This document shows, piece by piece, positions 18,044 through 27,904 of a stretch of DNA of 64,000 bases; the first letter of the stretch is position 1; the number at the start of each line of letters is the position of its first letter. The stretch lies in the NCBI GenBank assembly GCA_011365055.1, contig RDOG01000007.1, positions 56,181 to 120,180 on the forward strand, written 5' to 3'. Made by a program: the position numbers and the translations under genes. The stretch comes from Promethearchaeota archaeon. GTDB taxonomy: Archaea; Asgardarchaeota; Lokiarchaeia; Helarchaeales; RDOG01. The notes below the pieces were generated by a model. The model worked only from the letters and a program-made list of their open reading frames with translations. It did no database searches and had not been told where the DNA came from.

Positions 18044-18880
18044 ATGGTATCAAAAATAGAATCAAATTCCCTTGATTCTGATAAAGATAAAAGTCTATTA
18101 AAAATAGATATGCATGTACACACTACTTGTTCTAAACATCCATTTTGGGGTGTTGATGCCATGAGTTGCCCAAAAGAAGTCATAAAACGTGCAATTAAAT
18201 TAGGTCTTGACGGAATCGCGGTAACAGATCATAATACAACTCGAGGAGGTCTAAAAATTGCGAAAATGGTTAAGGAACATGGACTTCAAGACAAATTAAT
18301 TGTGATTACAGGAACTGAAATAAAGAGTAAAAATGGAGATATTCTTGCATATGGAATAGAAAAGGATATTTCTCCGAGAATGTGGGGTATTGAAACCATT
18401 GAACGCATCCAAGATGAATCTGCGCTAGCTTTTGTTGCGCATCCATTTAAGGGAAAATTCTTTAACTATTATTATGGTGGAAAATCATCTTGGTTAAAAC
18501 AGAAAAGACGCGTTAAATTTGATGGTATCGAAAGCTTCAATGCAGCTGCATCAGTCCCTGCAAATGAAATGGCAGACAAGCTAGCAAGTATTTTAAAAGT
18601 TTCAAGGACTGGAGGAAGCGATGCACATATTTTAAGCCATATTGGGCATGGATTGACCTACGTTGATACTTCAGATTTTACGATGGATGGGGTTATAGAG
18701 GCAATTCGGAAGGGTAAAACTCAAGTAAAGGGGGTAAATTATACCATTTCAAGACCTTTAAAATTATATTTTTACAAATTAGTTCAATTAATTAGGAGAA
18801 GTTTTGGAAAAGGTTATAATTCTTGCCAACTTAAGCAAAATCCACTCGCGTTTAATATTTTTAACTTGGAAATTTTTTAA
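18044..18880 (+). CDS. PHP-domain phosphoesterase
   Basis: A 278-residue protein with the metal-binding motifs of the PHP family: MHVHTTCS, LDGIAVTDHNT, GTEIKSKNGDILAYG, FVAHPFKG and GGSDAHILSHIG. About 35 extra residues with a basic segment follow the domain. PHP proteins of this size hydrolyse phosphoesters such as nucleoside bisphosphates or phosphohistidinol; the substrate is unknown here. It is one of three PHP proteins in the window (see 40908 and 43526). Confidence 0.85.
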   Translation: MVSKIESNSLDSDKDKSLLKIDMHVHTTCSKHPFWGVDAMSCPKEVIKRAIKLGLDGIAVTDHNTTRGGLKIAKMVKEHGLQDKLIVITGTEIKSKNGDILAYGIEKDISPRMWGIETIERIQDESALAFVAHPFKGKFFNYYYGGKSSWLKQKRRVKFDGIESFNAAASVPANEMADKLASILKVSRTGGSDAHILSHIGHGLTYVDTSDFTMDGVIEAIRKGKTQVKGVNYTISRPLKLYFYKLVQLIRRSFGKGYNSCQLKQNPLAFNIFNLEIF

Positions 18881-19052
18881 TTTTTTAATATTAAATTTTG
18901 AGATTTCTACTCCGGCATTTTAAATAATTAGACGAATACATAATTGATTAAGCTATAACTAAAATATTAAATATAATAATTCATTAAAAGCTACATATTT
19001 GAAAAGGAATTATTTTTAAAAAGATAGATTTTTGAAAAGGAGATAATTTTAT

Positions 19053-20144
19053 ATGGTAATTCGTGATTTTCATAAAAAACCTCGTTCCTTATGTCCTCGA
19101 TGTGGTAGTCCTATGATGTCTGAATTGGATGAACAAGGTAACGAAAAATATAAAAAATGCCCTACTTGTGGATTTATTCAATCTTCGAGTAAGGCACCAG
19201 TTCTTAAGTTTAGAGATACTGTGGATGCACCACTTCCATCAAAAAAACCAAGTCTTGTCATCTATGATGTAATGGACAATGGAATATCTCAAACAACGGA
19301 ATTAAATTCTAATAACACGTGTTTAGTTCTAGATCGTGAACAAAAAATTATTTGGGTTTGGAAAGGAAAAAATGCAAGCCCAAAACTTGCCTATGCTGCT
19401 GGTACACAAGCAACTCGACTAAAATCATCTGAAAAATTATATTCCGCAAAAATAGAGACAATAAATGAGGGATCTGAACCAGAAAATTTTCCAAAAGGGG
19501 CAGGAGCCAAAGCAAAAGCATCTGCATCAGGTTCGGCTAATTTCTATCGTATTGAAAAGGGTGAATTGAAAAAGATTGATAAAGCTGTATTTACGACAGG
19601 AGATACTTACGTAGTAGATAAGGGCGATGTAATATATATATGGGTTGGAAAAGAAGCATCAGTTGATGAGAAATTTACGGGTGCACACATCGCTACCATG
19701 ATTGACTCTCAAAGGAGTGGAGAACCTAAAATTGTTACTATTGATCAGGGTCATGAAACAAAAGAGTTCAAAACTGCTTGTGGTGGGATAAAAATTGTTG
19801 ATAAAGATGTTGCAGAATCAATATTATCACATTATGAGAAACCTTATACAAAACCAGTTCTTTTTAGAGTTTCGAGTGAAGAATATGATAATATAGAAGA
19901 AGTTGAATATATACAAGTTCCCCTGTCATCAAATAGTCTAGATTCAGAAGATGTTTTTATTCTAGATGATGCTGGCAATGATACGTGCTATATTTGGATT
20001 GGTGTAACAGCAAACGTTAAAGAAAAAGTAGTTGCACGTAAGATCGCAATGAAATTTGAAGATGAACGAGCAGGTGCACAAAAAGAAGTCTTTATTGAAC
20101 AAGGTGAAGAACCAGAAGAATTTAAACGCCTCCTTGGCATGTAA
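19053..20144 (+). CDS. Zinc-ribbon protein with three gelsolin-like repeats
   Basis: A 363-residue cytosolic protein with no signal peptide. A zinc ribbon has C14, C17, C36 and C39 (CPRCG and CPTCG). Three gelsolin-like repeats lie at about 67-147, 162-241 and 269-361. Each shows the core pattern of an aspartate-rich strand, then IIWVWKGK, VIYIWVGK or CYIWIGV, an amphipathic helix (ATRL, ATMI, AMKF) and a closing EGSEPENF/QGHETKEF/QGEEPEEF element. Gelsolins bind, cap and sever actin under calcium control, and Asgard gelsolins have been shown to act on actin. An Ala/Gly-rich linker (148-160) separates repeats 1 and 2. It is preceded by the ribosome site AAGGAG and followed by a T-rich terminator. 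Confidence 0.9.
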   Translation: MVIRDFHKKPRSLCPRCGSPMMSELDEQGNEKYKKCPTCGFIQSSSKAPVLKFRDTVDAPLPSKKPSLVIYDVMDNGISQTTELNSNNTCLVLDREQKIIWVWKGKNASPKLAYAAGTQATRLKSSEKLYSAKIETINEGSEPENFPKGAGAKAKASASGSANFYRIEKGELKKIDKAVFTTGDTYVVDKGDVIYIWVGKEASVDEKFTGAHIATMIDSQRSGEPKIVTIDQGHETKEFKTACGGIKIVDKDVAESILSHYEKPYTKPVLFRVSSEEYDNIEEVEYIQVPLSSNSLDSEDVFILDDAGNDTCYIWIGVTANVKEKVVARKIAMKFEDERAGAQKEVFIEQGEEPEEFKRLLGM

Positions 20145-20145
20145 A

Positions 20146-20176
20146 TTCTTCTTTTTTTAATTCTTTTTTATTTTTA
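20146..20176 (+). terminator. T-rich archaeal terminator after the gelsolin gene
   Basis: Several runs of five to seven T residues begin two bases after the stop codon, without a hairpin, as is usual for archaeal intrinsic termination. Confidence 0.5.
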
Positions 20177-20239
20177 AAATTTTTAAATAGATATTCTATA
20201 TTTTATTTCATATTAAAAAATAACTTTTTAGTGAGTTAT

Positions 20240-20740
20240 ATGAGTTTTATAATAGATGCAAAAAAAATATGGAAATTTGGAGATAATATTGATACCGATA
20301 TTATAATTCCAGGAAGATATTTAACCTTAAGAAATCCTAATGAAATGGCGTCTCATGCATTTGAACCATTAAATCCAAATTTAGGAAATAATATAGAAAA
20401 AGGAGATATTATTGTTGCTGGTAAGAATTTTGGATGTGGTTCAAGTCGGGAAGAAGCTCCTTTTGTCTTAAAGGTTCTCGGCATTTCCGCAATTATCGCA
20501 GAATCTTATGCTAGAATATTCTATCGAAATGCAATTAATTTAGGATTACCTTTGTTTGAATTGAAAGATGCGTCAAAAATCATTAAAGAGGGTGATAAAA
20601 TCCAAATTAATGTATTGAAGGGAATTCTTGAGATCAATGGAACGAATTATAAAGGTACCGCTCTTCCTGAATTTTTAATTGATATAATAAAAGAAGGAGG
20701 GGCTACTAAAGCTGTGAAAAAGCGGCTTGGAATAGTTTAG
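20240..20740 (+). CDS. leuD: 3-isopropylmalate / homoaconitate dehydratase-type small subunit
   Basis: A 166-residue swivel-domain protein. Motifs are GDNIDTDIIIPGRYL, KNFGCGSSREEAP and ESYARIFYRNAINLGLP, typical of LeuD/HacB. With the large subunit it isomerises a hydroxy-dicarboxylic acid by removing and re-adding water. The substrate loop reads YLTL (residues 27-30 from ATG 20240). Methanogen homoaconitase and isopropylmalate isomerase loops are remembered as YLRT and YLVY, so specificity is open. GTG 20231 could add three residues. Eleven bases separate it from the large subunit, with small subunit first. Confidence 0.88.
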   Translation: MSFIIDAKKIWKFGDNIDTDIIIPGRYLTLRNPNEMASHAFEPLNPNLGNNIEKGDIIVAGKNFGCGSSREEAPFVLKVLGISAIIAESYARIFYRNAINLGLPLFELKDASKIIKEGDKIQINVLKGILEINGTNYKGTALPEFLIDIIKEGGATKAVKKRLGIV

Positions 20741-20751
20741 AGGTTTTAAAA

Positions 20752-22002
20752 ATGGCAACAATTTCAGAAAAAATTTTAGCAGCTCATTGCAGGAAGGATA
20801 AAATTGAACCTGGTGAAATAATTAACGCTGAAGTAGATACAATAATGGTCCATGAAATGCTTGGAATGAGAGTAATAGATAATTTTAATGAAATAGGTAT
20901 AGAGAAAATTCAACATCCAGAACGTGTCGTGGCACTTTTTGATCATTGGATTCCTGCAAATACGGTTGATGTTGCAATTGTTCATAAAAGTTCAAGAGAA
21001 TTCATTAAAAAACAAGGGATCAAAAATTATTTTGGTATGAGAGAAGGCATTTGCCATCAAGTAATTCCCGAAAAAGGGTTCGTGTGGCCTGGAGCTTTAA
21101 TCGTAGGAACTGATAGTCATACTTGTACATATGGTGCATTTGGAGCATTTTCGACAGGTATTGGTTCAACTGATTGCGCGATTCTGTTTGCTGAAGGCGA
21201 ATTATGGTTTAAGGTTCCAGAAACTATTAAATTCAACTTAACGGGTAAAATATCAGAATATATTTATGGAAAGGATCTTATTTTAAAATTAATAACCGAT
21301 ATTGGGGTAGATGGGGCAACTTATAAAGCTATTGAGTTTGCTGGAGAGGCAATCAAGGAGCTAAGTATAGATAGTCGTATGACAATGTGTAACATGGCAA
21401 TTGAAATGGGTGGTAAGGCAGGTATTGTTGAAGCTGACAAAAAAACTGATGAATGGTTAAAAAACCGCGTGAAAAGAGAATATAAACACGTTTCATCAGA
21501 TCCAAATTCTATTTACGATCAAATTATAGATATTGATATTTCTAAACTTGAACCTCAAGTCGCTAAACCTCATAGTCCTGGAAATGCAGTAGCCGTGGGA
21601 GAAGTTGCTGGAACAAAAATTGATCAATGTTTTATAGGATCATGCACGAATGGAAGGATGGAAGACTTGAGAGTAGCAGCTAAAATATTAAAAGGAAAAA
21701 CAGTTCATCAAGACGTTAGATTAATTATATGCCCTGCTTCAAAAGAAGTTTATTTTCAAGCTAATAAAGAAGGTTTAATTGAAATCTTAATGCAAAGTGG
21801 AGCAGTATTAACACATTCAACTTGCGGTCCTTGTTTGGGGATATTTGGAATGTTGGCTCCAAAAGAAGTAAGTTTGTCATCATCAAATAGAAATTTTATT
21901 GGAAGGCAAGGTAGTAGGGACGCAGAAATTTATCTTTCTTCAGCAGCTGTTGTTGCAGCTAGTGCATTAAAAGGAGAAATAACGGATCCTCGAAGCATTT
22001 AA
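20752..22002 (+). CDS. leuC: 3-isopropylmalate / homoaconitate dehydratase-type large subunit
   Basis: A 416-residue aconitase-superfamily protein of the short archaeal type. The [4Fe-4S] ligands are in GSCTNGR and the CGPCLG pair. VGTDSHTCTYGAFGAF, HQVIPEKGFVWPG and RNFIGRQGS are the conserved active-site segments. It pairs with the small subunit just upstream. No other leucine or lysine biosynthesis genes are near, so whether it serves isopropylmalate, homoaconitate or citramalate metabolism cannot be settled from context. Its stop is 11 bases from the stop of the convergent radical SAM gene. Confidence 0.9.
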   Translation: MATISEKILAAHCRKDKIEPGEIINAEVDTIMVHEMLGMRVIDNFNEIGIEKIQHPERVVALFDHWIPANTVDVAIVHKSSREFIKKQGIKNYFGMREGICHQVIPEKGFVWPGALIVGTDSHTCTYGAFGAFSTGIGSTDCAILFAEGELWFKVPETIKFNLTGKISEYIYGKDLILKLITDIGVDGATYKAIEFAGEAIKELSIDSRMTMCNMAIEMGGKAGIVEADKKTDEWLKNRVKREYKHVSSDPNSIYDQIIDIDISKLEPQVAKPHSPGNAVAVGEVAGTKIDQCFIGSCTNGRMEDLRVAAKILKGKTVHQDVRLIICPASKEVYFQANKEGLIEILMQSGAVLTHSTCGPCLGIFGMLAPKEVSLSSSNRNFIGRQGSRDAEIYLSSAAVVAASALKGEITDPRSI

Positions 22003-22013
22003 TTCATATTTTT

Positions 22014-23597
22014 TTATTTAATTACTTCAATCCATTTATTTTTTAATAAAGTTTTGTCAATTCCAACATCAATGAAATCCCAAGGTAATTCTTCATCAAT
22101 ATTATAATTTGGAACTTTAAAAGGCATTTTTAATTCATTAAAAATTCTTCTCCAATTCCCTAAATTATTACCATATTTCAACGTTAGCTCTAAAATTCTT
22201 GAATGAAGCTCATTTCCCAACGATAAGCAACCCTGCATGAAGGAAAGCTTTGCCTCTTGATTTTCTATTTGAGTTATTGGAATGGATTTATTTAAAAATT
22301 TAAACATGGCATTAAAATATTGATTATTTGGCATTTCGTGCCATTGAAAAGGAGTATGGGGTTTTGGAATAAATGGATTGACGCTTAACTTTAAACTTCT
22401 AGTCGAATAACCCATCATATTTACTTTTGAATAGAATTTAGGAATTTTTTTAACATCCTCTTCATTTTCAGTTGGTAAACCAATCATAAAATAGAATTTA
22501 ATATTTGAAATTTCATATTCTTTTAATAAAGATAACGTCTGGAATATCTTTTCGTTATTAATATCTTTACTAATTTTCTTCCTTAAGTGAGGAGAACTCG
22601 CTTCAATAGCTACAGTTAAAGTTCTATTTCCCGATAATTTTAACACATCTAATAAATCTTCAGAAATTTTATCGATTCTAATAGATGGAACTGAAAATTG
22701 AATTTGATTTTCAACAAGAAATTTACAAATATCAACCAATTCGGGATGATCTGATATCCCAGCTCCAATTAATGTAATTTTTTTAAGTTTATTTATTTTT
22801 AATCCATTTAATATGATTTCTTTAAGGTACTTTAATTTTCTGGTTCGAAAAGGTCTTGCCTGACAACCAATCATGCAAAAATTACATTCTCTTGGACATC
22901 CACGGCTGACTTCTACTAGCATTGATTCTTGGAAAGCTACTTTTTTTTCTAATTTTTGTTGAGAAGTAGGGATGACTTGCTGGATGGGATGATATGATGT
23001 ATTTAAATCAAGTTGTATCGATTTTAAAACCTTTTTAGGTTCATAACTAGGAACATAAATCCCTTGCACTGATACGATATGTTCCAAAAAATCATTTTTA
23101 TTTCGTGATTCTATTAAAATCTCGAAAAATTTTTCATAAATTGGTTCGAAATCCCCAATAATAAAAAGATCTATAAACGGTTTCAATGGTATTGGGTTAG
23201 TTGTAATAGGTCCGCCTGCTATAATTAATGGAAATCCATCCTTTCTATCAATTGATTTTATAGGAATGCTGCTTTGATTAAGCATTGAAAGAACATTGTG
23301 ATAATCATTTTCATATTGAAGTGAAAATCCTATAATATCAAATTCATTTAAAGTTCTTGAAGATTCAATTGACGTAGGTTTTGCTTCTTTCTTTTTAAGA
23401 TAATAAAACCTTTCACAAATTATATTATTATTTTCATTTAATAAAAAATACAAAAGTTGCATTCCAAGATTGGAAATACCTGCCCTGTATTCATTTGGAT
23501 AGCAAAGTGCAAATTTATATTTGAAATCTTTCCATTTTTTTATCACTAGATTTCTTTCAGGGATCTTCAAGTCTAATATTCTCCAACTAGTTATCAA
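22014..23597 (-). CDS. B12-binding-domain radical SAM protein
   Basis: A 527-residue protein. The first 190 residues look like a cobalamin-binding-type Rossmann domain (FDIIGFSLQYENDYHN, PLIIAGGPITTNP). The radical SAM core has C-x3-C-x2-C in SRGCPRECNFCMIGC and downstream IGLPTENEEDV. This architecture is found in radical enzymes that methylate or otherwise modify unactivated carbon; the substrate is unknown. No DxHxxG motif is seen, so cobalamin may not bind or may bind base-off. The start is TTG 23597; there is no nearby ATG. Confidence 0.85.
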   Translation of the reverse strand: MITSWRILDLKIPERNLVIKKWKDFKYKFALCYPNEYRAGISNLGMQLLYFLLNENNNIICERFYYLKKKEAKPTSIESSRTLNEFDIIGFSLQYENDYHNVLSMLNQSSIPIKSIDRKDGFPLIIAGGPITTNPIPLKPFIDLFIIGDFEPIYEKFFEILIESRNKNDFLEHIVSVQGIYVPSYEPKKVLKSIQLDLNTSYHPIQQVIPTSQQKLEKKVAFQESMLVEVSRGCPRECNFCMIGCQARPFRTRKLKYLKEIILNGLKINKLKKITLIGAGISDHPELVDICKFLVENQIQFSVPSIRIDKISEDLLDVLKLSGNRTLTVAIEASSPHLRKKISKDINNEKIFQTLSLLKEYEISNIKFYFMIGLPTENEEDVKKIPKFYSKVNMMGYSTRSLKLSVNPFIPKPHTPFQWHEMPNNQYFNAMFKFLNKSIPITQIENQEAKLSFMQGCLSLGNELHSRILELTLKYGNNLGNWRRIFNELKMPFKVPNYNIDEELPWDFIDVGIDKTLLKNKWIEVIK

Positions 23598-23622
23598 AAA
23601 ATAAGAATAAAAAATGACTTGA

Positions 23623-25392
23623 TTATGGAAAATTGAAGCTATCGTTCGCTAATAAGATGCGTATTTGACTAGCGGGATAATCAATAATAACCTTAAAAGC
23701 AGGATCTGGAGGAGGTCCCATTTTAAATTCTACTATAAATATTGTTTCATTGTAGCTTTCAGCATATTCATCAGCAATTGTTCTATTTAGATTTGGATTA
23801 GTAACCAATACTGAAGTTTGGTCAGAATATAATGCCGTGAAATAATATAATCCTAAATTATTGGTAAGGACTACTGAACCAGATAAGCTAGCATTATTCC
23901 CAATATATAATTTTAATTCCACCAAACTTCGTTGATCTATCGGAGTAATAATTGGTTTACTTTGATAATAATTAAAATATTGAGTTTGTATTATAAAAGA
24001 AATGGAGAAAAACATAATTAAAATGACAGCGATAACCCTTGTTTTTTTCTCATTTTTTAAAGCTTTAATACCATATCCAATTAACAATGCAATGGGTATG
24101 AAATTCATATAAGCAAAACGTTCTTGCCATTGGCGAAATTCTGGAAGAAATATTAACAAGGCAAGAATCATACTTAAGAGAAAAATGGCAAGTATTATAC
24201 CTTTTAATCGGTTAATTTTAAATTTATTTGGATCATTTTTGTATATTTCAAAAACTAATAATGATAATCCTGCTGTAACAGGGAAATTAGTCAAAAAAAT
24301 TAATGCATTTATGAAAATATTTTGAGGTGCTATATGTGCTGCTGGTAAACTACTGAGATTTGGGGTTATTAAATAAACTGGTAAGAATAAAATTAGATTA
24401 AAAGCGAGATATTGAAATATGGGTTTTAATTTTTTTTGATTTTTTAAATCAAATATTATTATTATTAAACCAATTACTGATATTATCATCATTATTAATA
24501 ATGAAATAGGATGTATTGATGGGAAACCAATAGGTTTCTGAAGAATTTTAAATACTGCTCCTTCAGTTTGTAAAGTAATATCAAATAATTGTTCAATAAA
24601 AGATTCAATCTTAAAAAAATGATCGAACAAATCTGGAAGCAAGAGAAACATAACTAGAATTGTAAAACTTACAGTAAGAACTAGAAATCCTATTATTTTA
24701 AATTCATTTAAAGGTAGTTTTCTTTCAGTAGCTAATTTATGTATTATTGAATAAATTAAATAAATAAATACGAAACATGCCGCGAATCCAGTAGGATATA
24801 TATGAGTTAAAGCCGTAATCACGAAAATTCCATATGTTAAGAAATAAAGAGTTAAAGTTTTTTTAATTTCATATTTATTTTCACAACATAAGATAAATAA
24901 ATATATAAATAAGAGTAAAAAAAAAGTTCCAATTGCATTTTTCACAAAATCTCCAAGTAGTCTAAATAATAATGGGTTAAATGTTGAGATAAAAGCGCCA
25001 AACAATGCAGAAATTTCATTTTTTGAATATTTCTTAATAATAAAGTAGGTGGGGACGGAAATGCAAGAAGTAAAAATAACGATGCCAATTTTAATTGCTA
25101 TAGTCGTTACAACTTCAAGTGGAGTAGTAATCGGCATGAATAACTTGATGATCAAAGTGATAAACGCAAAATAATAAAAAGAAAATGGATTATCCCCTGC
25201 CCACATCTCACCTGTTTCTAAAATGTTTATTACTTGAAGATTATAATAAGCACCATCAACACCATATAAATAAGGATACATATTTAAAATTAATATTTGA
25301 TAAATGAACGCAGAAATTACAATCGCAATTAAGATGATGATTGCTTTGTGCTTTTTGATTTTTTCTTTGAATTCATCAAAATTCAAATTCAT
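23623..25392 (-). CDS. Multi-spanning GT-C-like membrane protein
   Basis: A 589-residue protein with about 12-13 hydrophobic helices and a soluble C-terminal domain of roughly 110 residues. The first extracytoplasmic loop contains YLYGVDGAYYNLQVINILETG, similar in style to the acidic first loop of GT-C glycosyltransferases and STT3-like proteins, where an aspartate is catalytic. It may transfer sugars from a lipid carrier on the outer face of the membrane. The assignment rests on topology and one loop. ATG 25392 is preferred to TTG 25401. It runs on the same strand as the radical SAM gene (gap about 25 bases). Confidence 0.65.
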   Translation of the reverse strand: MNLNFDEFKEKIKKHKAIIILIAIVISAFIYQILILNMYPYLYGVDGAYYNLQVINILETGEMWAGDNPFSFYYFAFITLIIKLFMPITTPLEVVTTIAIKIGIVIFTSCISVPTYFIIKKYSKNEISALFGAFISTFNPLLFRLLGDFVKNAIGTFFLLLFIYLFILCCENKYEIKKTLTLYFLTYGIFVITALTHIYPTGFAACFVFIYLIYSIIHKLATERKLPLNEFKIIGFLVLTVSFTILVMFLLLPDLFDHFFKIESFIEQLFDITLQTEGAVFKILQKPIGFPSIHPISLLIMMIISVIGLIIIIFDLKNQKKLKPIFQYLAFNLILFLPVYLITPNLSSLPAAHIAPQNIFINALIFLTNFPVTAGLSLLVFEIYKNDPNKFKINRLKGIILAIFLLSMILALLIFLPEFRQWQERFAYMNFIPIALLIGYGIKALKNEKKTRVIAVILIMFFSISFIIQTQYFNYYQSKPIITPIDQRSLVELKLYIGNNASLSGSVVLTNNLGLYYFTALYSDQTSVLVTNPNLNRTIADEYAESYNETIFIVEFKMGPPPDPAFKVIIDYPASQIRILLANDSFNFP

Positions 25393-25522
25393 AAGCTCCA
25401 AAAGAATTAATTATTTTTTGGTCATTAAATTATAGTAAATAAAATCACACAAATAAATAAAATATTTAGTATTTTGAATTTATATTTCATAAATCACAAG
25501 AGTTTTTATTGCGGGGGTAAAA

Positions 25523-26734
25523 ATGGCAGAAACTGATAAGAAGTTGGTAAAAAAAGAAAAAGAAATTGAGAAATTAAAACAAAAAATAAAGGAATTAGAA
25601 GATAAACAAAAAAGAGAGAAAGATCGAAAGAAGGAAGAACAAAAAGAGTCTGAAATTCGAATTAAAGAAATATTAAAAGAAAAAGAAACACTAATTATAA
25701 GTGAAGAACAAGCAAAACTTGAAAAAGAGAAATTAGAAAAACATATCAAAGATTTAAACGAAAATATTGGAGATTTAAAAGAAAAATTATCAGAAATAGT
25801 CTTATTAAAAGCTGAAATTAAAGGAAAAGAACTAAAGATTGACGAACACCTTTCTGTAATTAAAAATCTTCAAATAGAATTACAAAGCAAGAACGATCAT
25901 ATAACTCATTTAAAGCAAGTCGAGTCCGAATTACGAGAAGAATTAAAACAAAAGGCAGAACAAATCTCGAAAGATCAATATGAAATCCGAGAATTAGATT
26001 CTGATTTCCAAAAAGCATCTCAAAATATTGATGAATTAAGCATTGAAGTCCCTAAATATAAAGAACGTATAAAAAGTTTAGAAGAAATAGAAGGTAAACT
26101 GCAAGAAGAGATAAAAAATTATAAAACTTCCTTAGAATCAAATAAACAAGATATTGGAAAACTACAATCTATTATTAATGGACACGATGTAAAAGTTCAA
26201 AATATTAAGGATGAATACAAAACCATGGAAATGGAAAAACAAAGAACAGACGAAGAAATAATTAAATTGAGGGAAGGTATTAAAGCCGCTGAAGTTGGAT
26301 TAATTTCAAACGTGCTACCAAATCTTGTTAAAGGTGATCAACAAGCACTCGATAAAATTCACGAGATATTGGGTCGTATCAAGAGAAGCGCAATAATTGG
26401 TCTTCCAGTTATTGAATTATTACCACAAGTTTTATCTCTTGATGATATAAAACCTACTTATAGCATAAGGATCATGGCATATATTGATGAATCCGATAGC
26501 AATCATATGGGGATTTTACAGGATTATAAATCTAAATCAAATATAGATATTAGAAAATCTGAACAAAAAAATTTGTGGGGCTTAATTATTGATCAAGAGG
26601 AAATGCTAATTGCACCTGGAGATGCCATAGGAATTCCCGTAGGATTTGTTATCACAGATAAATTTCAAATTGAAATACTTGGAAGTGTCTTATTCAATAT
26701 TTGGGCAAAATGTAAGAAAATTTATTTGCCGTGA
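25523..26734 (+). CDS. Long coiled-coil protein with C-terminal globular domain
   Basis: A 403-residue protein. Residues 5 to about 255 are highly charged heptad-type coiled coil (KEKEIEKLKQKIKELEDK). The last 145 residues form a compact domain, including SAIIGLPVIELLPQVLSLDD and a beta-rich part ending EILGSVLFNIWAKCKK. The function is not recognised. Asgard genomes are rich in such coiled-coil proteins, and scaffold or tether roles are possible. It starts at ATG 25523 behind a G-rich ribosome site and is followed by a long T run (26736 on) before the acyltransferase gene. Confidence 0.75.
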   Translation: MAETDKKLVKKEKEIEKLKQKIKELEDKQKREKDRKKEEQKESEIRIKEILKEKETLIISEEQAKLEKEKLEKHIKDLNENIGDLKEKLSEIVLLKAEIKGKELKIDEHLSVIKNLQIELQSKNDHITHLKQVESELREELKQKAEQISKDQYEIRELDSDFQKASQNIDELSIEVPKYKERIKSLEEIEGKLQEEIKNYKTSLESNKQDIGKLQSIINGHDVKVQNIKDEYKTMEMEKQRTDEEIIKLREGIKAAEVGLISNVLPNLVKGDQQALDKIHEILGRIKRSAIIGLPVIELLPQVLSLDDIKPTYSIRIMAYIDESDSNHMGILQDYKSKSNIDIRKSEQKNLWGLIIDQEEMLIAPGDAIGIPVGFVITDKFQIEILGSVLFNIWAKCKKIYLP

Positions 26735-26764
26735 AATCTTTTTTTTTTGAATTTTTTATATATT

Positions 26765-26770
26765 GGAAGG
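26765..26770 (+). promoter_or_regulatory. Shine-Dalgarno GGAAGG deciding a TTG start
   Basis: GGAAGG is followed by six bases and TTG 26777, in frame with the acyltransferase. This favours TTG 26777 over TTG 26747, which lies inside the preceding T-rich terminator region. Confidence 0.45.
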
Positions 26771-26776
26771 CTCATT

Positions 26777-27904
26777 TTGGAGAATCAAGATTCTATCAAT
26801 GATGAATATTTGGTGAATGGGAAAAAATTAGAAAAGAAAAAGTATTTTCAAATTGATCTATTAAAAACATATGTTATTTTTATAGTGATTTTCGATCACT
26901 CCATTCCATATAATATCATAATATCATTAGGGGGAATTGCATGGGAACGGATCGTAATTCCCGTACTTCTCATAATCTTGGCGTTTAATCTAGGAAATTC
27001 ATTTAAGAATGATGGTAAGATTACACTAAAGGAAATTTATAATAAATCTTATTTTAAAAAGAAATTTAAAAGATATATTATACCTTATATTATTTTTTAT
27101 GCTATTTCTATTATAATATATTTAATAATGGTATTTATATTTCAAAATACTTACATTCACCCATATTTTGATGATAAAATGTTTATAGTCATGGGATATA
27201 CACCATTTTGGGGTCCAGGAATGTGGTTCATTCCAATAATTTTATCATCAATCTTTATAATCCCAATTTTTTACCATTTTTTCTCAAAAGATCCTATATT
27301 AACCTTATTTTTCTGTTTTTTCATCGAATTTTTTTTTCATTTAATTATTCATTTAATATATGGAATTATTGGATTTAATAATACCATAAATTTTTTCTAT
27401 TGTAACCTATTATTATATAGTTTTTCCATTGGTGTTGGTTTGTGGTTGACAAGAAATCATAAATTAAATGCAAAAGAAAATCGTTTTATTCTAATTTTAT
27501 TACCAATTAGTATTCTTTACTTTATAGAATATACAATTTTTGGATTTAGCAAGTATTTCATAATTGGTGATTATAATTTTCTTACAGTACCCTTCTCAGC
27601 TTTTATTTTTATGCTAACTATGAAATATATTCCTAAAAATCCTCAAAATAAATTAGCCAAATTAATTTCGCGCATTGGAAAATCAACTTATCATATTTTT
27701 TTATTTCAAATATTGTATTTTTCAATTATATATCATGTAATACCAGATATAGCTTTTAACGGATTTGGTAGTTTCTTAGGAATATATCCGATTTATTATG
27801 CATTCAATTTATTTATAAACATGCTTGGCGGCTTATTATGGTACGAATTAGACGTTAAAATAACAAATATTAGAAAAATTGCTAATATATCTTTAAAAAA
27901 ATAA
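26777..27904 (+). CDS. Acyltransferase-3 family membrane protein
   Basis: About 375 residues with ten hydrophobic helices. The first helix carries VIFIVIFDHSIPYN, whose histidine is the expected catalytic residue of acyltransferase family 3, and a WFIPIIL segment follows helix 4. The family acetylates or otherwise acylates sugars and lipids on the membrane. A charged, helical 35-residue N-terminus precedes the first membrane segment. The position after a coiled-coil gene gives no clue to the substrate. Confidence 0.75.
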   Translation: MENQDSINDEYLVNGKKLEKKKYFQIDLLKTYVIFIVIFDHSIPYNIIISLGGIAWERIVIPVLLIILAFNLGNSFKNDGKITLKEIYNKSYFKKKFKRYIIPYIIFYAISIIIYLIMVFIFQNTYIHPYFDDKMFIVMGYTPFWGPGMWFIPIILSSIFIIPIFYHFFSKDPILTLFFCFFIEFFFHLIIHLIYGIIGFNNTINFFYCNLLLYSFSIGVGLWLTRNHKLNAKENRFILILLPISILYFIEYTIFGFSKYFIIGDYNFLTVPFSAFIFMLTMKYIPKNPQNKLAKLISRIGKSTYHIFLFQILYFSIIYHVIPDIAFNGFGSFLGIYPIYYAFNLFINMLGGLLWYELDVKITNIRKIANISLKK

